NCBI RefSeq assembly: GCF_047663525.1
Contig: NC_092591.1
Coordinates: forward strand, 31,405,001-31,469,000
DNA from: Anas platyrhynchos
Lineage: Eukaryota; Chordata; Aves; Anseriformes; Anatidae
DNA length: 64,000 nt
Direction of reading: 5' to 3'
Position 1 is the first letter of the stretch, and every line of letters starts with the position of its first letter. The notes beneath the pieces are model-generated. The model saw only the letters and a list, made by a program, of their open reading frames with translations. It was not told the DNA's origin and searched no databases. The position numbers and the translations under genes are program-made. This document shows positions 60,401-64,000 of the stretch, piece by piece.

Positions 60401-62729
60401 GCACCAGCTTTTCTTCTCCAGTGTCCCAGGCTCCAGATTTTCCCAATTTAAAGTCTAGGTCCAGATGCACAAAGCATGATCAGCCTTCTAGTAAGTTTTG
60501 TGTCCTGCTTCTTTATTAATTGGAGGATTTGGAAAACACTATTTCTATTTAGACCAGGTGTTATCAACATTTATAACCAATAATCTGCTGGAAAACCTTT
60601 CTGGTGTTATTTGTCTCTTTTCTGGGATATTTTGCTGATTTTTTATTTTTATCTTTTTCATGTGTAGAAGTATTAAATATAAACAGAGTATTTCATTATG
60701 CTTAGAAACAATGAGGGGAGCTCACCTGTTCAGATATGGACATCTGGAATGGCTACCACAAACATGAAAATGTAACCTTCTCTTCCAAAACTTAAACTTC
60801 TTTGTCCAATACAGATATCTACACAAGTTCTTGTCTTGGGCTTCATATTCAGTCAAGAGAAAAATCAAGCAAAGCAAACAAACAAAAATGCATTTTTGGG
60901 GCTTATTCATCCCCTGCTAACATGAGTGGGTGTCTAAAACCACTTAGATGACTGTGACCAAGAAGTGTCGATTTTTGGTTGTAATTATAAAGGAAAATAA
61001 GAGTAACCAATGTACAAGTGGATATCTATATTGTGGACACAACAAGTTAAACAGGAGGAGTTCTGCCTACTTAGAGTGTAATGTAACTTCAAGAAAATGA
61101 AGTGATGTGAAAGTGCTTTAGCAGGCACTGTATGCACTTTCTGCAAGCAACTTCTTTAGAGGTTAATTAATGCAGTTGTAAGCTCCAGGGCAAGTGGAGG
61201 GCAGGTGGCAGCTTATTCTCTCTCCTGTTGTTGCAGAAGAGGGGACAGGAGCAGATAGAATTGATTACCAAGCTAATGTAATGTGAAATCTAAACTAACA
61301 ACGTCCATCTGCCTAATTTGCATGTGAACAAAGTGAGATTGAGAGCTGCTCCTTCTTCACATAAGGCTTTGATACTATCACCATCTAAAAGCACAGTAAA
61401 TGCACTGCATGAAAGCTTGGTATTTTTATTAGCTCTTGGTCAAGTGTCTTCATGCAAAAATCAGCCAAGCAACCACTTATGAATCTGTTTCTCATAGGCA
61501 GTGGATGGAAGGACTTGAAAGTAGTGTTTTCCAGTTCTGTGTTTCTTTCCTTTTACAAGTTTGACTGGGATGAGTAATGTGTGAAAGTACTCACAAAAAC
61601 GCAATTTCATACCCACCAAATCCAGGTGGGTCTGAATGTAACTTGACATTCATGTTTTGACATTCATGCTGAATATCAAGTTTTGCACTCTAGCTTTACC
61701 CACGTAAAACCACAGGGCACTGGATAACCTATCTCTTGCACATTTCTCATCATGATAGCTGCTACTGAAGAGCATCTCCTTATAACTTATAGACAGGTTG
61801 AGTAATTTTGGGTGCCTCTTCTCTGGAAGACACTTGATTACTTATTGACACTGCATAGAAGTGAAGAAGACAGACAGCCTGCTCAGCTGACAATTCTTGA
61901 TGGCAATGGAATGACGTGGACTGGCAGAAAAGTGAGTTGTTTCCCAAACTGGCTTGGGCATTTTGCTAACTAACTTTCTTCTTAATTTACCAAGAAATAG
62001 TGATTTATACAGCTGAGACCTTACAGGACTTTTAATATAGATAATCCTAGCCCAAAGTTATCCTGGGCTCCTTTCTGTGGGCTGGGCCTCATCAGATACA
62101 GCTATGCCATTGAAAACAAACAAAAACAATCAGTGAAACAAAACAAAATAAAAAATAAAATAATAATAATAATAAATAAATATAAAAAAAAAAAAAACAA
62201 AAACACAAAACCAAAAACAAAACACCACAGAAACAATAAAAACAAATTAGGCAGGATTCAACTCTGGAAACTAACACTGTGAGCATGCATTTGTAAGTCT
62301 CTGTCTTTTGAGGTAAAGAGTTAAACATTTTCCTAGAAGCTCCAACCAAAAACATGAATATATGTTAAGAGAACCAAACAGTAGAAGTAGGCAATTTTTA
62401 CCTTCTCCTCCAGGAAATCAGTAATATGTCAGGAAGATGAAAGAATACAATTGCAGGGGAAAAAAAAAATGTTTCTTGGTTTATCCTACTGTTCATTTAG
62501 CTCTAACATCCTAAGTTCAATGTTTAAATTATAGCGGATAGACTAATAAAAAAAAGATCACTCTAGATCTCATTAGTTCTCTGAGGTACTAAAAAGTTTC
62601 TGCCAAGGTTTCTCTAACTTTTCAGTTACGTTTGATTCATACATGTTTATAGTTGGTATAGTATAAATACAAACATTGCTACCAAACTGATACCTCATTC
62701 TCTTTTCACCTTTCCTAGGGAATTGGCTA
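57426..62729. other. Intergenic DNA between the two ORs
   Basis: About 5.3 kb of AT-rich DNA with no third receptor, no OR remnant that I can read on either strand, and an A-rich simple tract at 62110-62240. Short open frames have no motif. Confidence 0.6.
62110..62240 (+). repeat. A-rich simple-sequence tract
   Basis: Mixed AAAAC, AAAAT and AAT units with a 13-A run. It produces a spurious Phe/Leu/Cys-rich minus frame. Confidence 0.85.
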
Positions 62730-63683
62730 TTATTCTGACAAGCAAGTTGATGAGCAGCATTTTTTCCTTTTCATCACCCTTCTTAGAGCATTTTTCACCT
62801 CCTTGTTCCTGAGGCTGTAAATCAGGGGATTCAGCATAGGAACTGCCAGCGTGTAAAATACTGCAGAGATTTTCTCACGATCCAGCGAGTATCTTGAACT
62901 GGGCTGCACATGGCTCAAACTCACAGGCCCATAGAATAGGGTTACAGCCGTCAGATGGGAGGCGCAGGTGGAAAAGGCTTTGTACCTGGTTGCAGAGCCA
63001 TTGCTCAGAACGGAGAAGAGGATGTAGATGTAGGAGACGATGACAATAAGGAGTGTTGACATAGCTATGATCCCTGAGAGGGTTACAAGCACTAGCTCAT
63101 TCACGCGGTTGTCAGAGCAAGTGAGTTGTAGCAGTGGGTTTGTGTCACAGAAATAATGGTTGATGGTATTAGGGCCACAGAATGACAATTTCAGTAAGCC
63201 ACAAGTATGTACCAATGAGTTAAAGAGTCCCCCTAAATATGATGCAACCACCAGGCAAATACAGACTTTCCTGGGCATAAGAGTGGTGTAAAGTAGTGGG
63301 CTGCAAATAGCTATGTAGCGGTCATAAGCCATTACAGCCAGCAGAAATCCCTCTGTGGTCACAAACACAACAAATAAGAAGTGCTGGGTGACACATGCTG
63401 AGTAAGAAATAGTCTTATTCTCCACTAAGAAGTTTATCAACATCCTTGGAACAAAAACTGAAGAATAACAGAGATCCACAATTGACAAGTTAATGAGGAA
63501 GAAATACATGGGTGTTTGCAGCTGGAAGTCAGTCGTGATCAAGCCAATCATACCAAGATTACTTGCAAGCGTGACAACATAGATTAGTAGGATCATCACA
63601 AAGAGCAGGGACTGTAGTTCCGGGCGATCTGTCAGTCCCAAGAGGATGAAGTAAGTTACTGTGGTGTGATTGCTTGCTGCCAT
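62730..63683 (-). CDS. Olfactory receptor, class II, intact
   Basis: A second intron-less receptor in the same orientation, 317 codons. Landmarks: glycosylation site NHT (5-7), [10 protein letters not shown] (58-67), [10 protein letters not shown] (118-127), [15 protein letters not shown] in TM5, [13 protein letters not shown] (235-247), [12 protein letters not shown] (282-293). The two receptors align without gaps to about residue 228 and are plainly paralogues from a local duplication. Unusual points: TM1 reads ASNLG where the family almost always has GN, so the Gly is replaced by Ser while the Asn is kept; and the C-tail is longer, with CC and a further Cys that could be palmitoylated. The start ATG at 63683 fits the family. 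Confidence 0.96.
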   Translation of the reverse strand: MAASNHTTVTYFILLGLTDRPELQSLLFVMILLIYVVTLASNLGMIGLITTDFQLQTPMYFFLINLSIVDLCYSSVFVPRMLINFLVENKTISYSACVTQHFLFVVFVTTEGFLLAVMAYDRYIAICSPLLYTTLMPRKVCICLVVASYLGGLFNSLVHTCGLLKLSFCGPNTINHYFCDTNPLLQLTCSDNRVNELVLVTLSGIIAMSTLLIVIVSYIYILFSVLSNGSATRYKAFSTCASHLTAVTLFYGPVSLSHVQPSSRYSLDREKISAVFYTLAVPMLNPLIYSLRNKEVKNALRRVMKRKKCCSSTCLSE

Positions 63684-64000
63684 CCTTACCTCTGTAACAG
63701 ATTACCTGCTGAGATAAGATGAGTTGACTATACAGTTAAAAAAGAAAGAAAGGTTGTTTATGAGTAGGAGTAACCTACTGTAAAGAAGAACGAGGGCTGA
63801 GATTAAATACCTGGATCTTGATTTCCTTTTGTGCAGCAGCAATTTTTGAGCATGCTCAAAAGTGCCTATTTTCATCAATCAGACCAGCCTCACAGGGGGA
63901 TCCTCTGTGCCCATTGTGCACAAGCTAATAGTAGCAAGCTGCCTAGTGGTGTTGCTTGTGGACAGCAGTACACATCTGCAACACAGCTACTGAGTATTAT
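63684..64000. other. Upstream flank of the second OR
   Basis: No coding or repeat feature seen; promoter elements cannot be assigned from sequence alone. Confidence 0.5.

Noticed and set aside
1-64000. tRNA genes, rRNA, CRISPR arrays, bacterial operons
   Set aside because: No cloverleaf with A/B boxes, no regularly spaced identical repeats with unique spacers, and the DNA is clearly vertebrate.

Overview
This is a stretch of vertebrate nuclear DNA, almost certainly from a bird. Evidence: spliced genes with orthodox GT/AG junctions, GC-rich promoter islands in AT-rich surroundings, several CR1 retrotransposon tails ending in the avian ATTCTATGATT-type repeat, one avian-type retroviral LTR, no Alu/B1-type SINEs seen, and single-exon tetrapod olfactory receptors. 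No bacterial, plasmid or CRISPR features are present. Layout from left to right. (1) 1-24,090: the 5' half of RMDN3 (PTPIP51) on the minus strand. Six coding exons lie between 24,090 and 13,858. The last ~145 codons are not found; 1-13,857 reads as intron or gene-flank DNA with CR1 copies. (2) 24,100-28,900: intergenic DNA with two low-complexity arrays, a hexamer array at about 24.3-24.8 kb and a pyrimidine-rich minisatellite at about 28.3-28.85 kb. (3) 29,086-37,100: GCHFR (GFRP) on the plus strand, three exons, complete at 84 codons. (4) 37,355-53,748: DNAJC17 on the minus strand, eleven exons, complete at 311 codons. (5) 39,929-40,459: the C15orf62 orthologue, a one-coding-exon gene nested antisense in the last DNAJC17 intron. 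(6) 54-64 kb: two intact class II olfactory receptor genes, both on the minus strand, in repeat-bearing intergenic DNA. The block RMDN3(-) GCHFR(+) DNAJC17(-) with nested C15orf62(+) matches the order and orientation I recall for human 15q15. In human, DNAJC17 is head-to-head with ZFYVE19; here no ZFYVE19 exon is visible and olfactory receptors follow instead, so the right side looks like a synteny breakpoint. The genes are functionally unrelated: mitochondria-ER tethering (RMDN3), control of tetrahydrobiopterin synthesis (GCHFR), a nuclear spliceosome-linked J-protein (DNAJC17), a small protein with a BORG-like tail (C15orf62) and odorant detection (ORs). The most unusual structure is around the RMDN3 promoter and first exon, where four different short-period arrays sit within about 0.9 kb and two of them are coding. 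I did not find a convincing wholly new system; the most interesting signals are these arrays, the inverted-sense repeats flanking the GCHFR promoter, the synteny break, and the missing RMDN3 3' exons.
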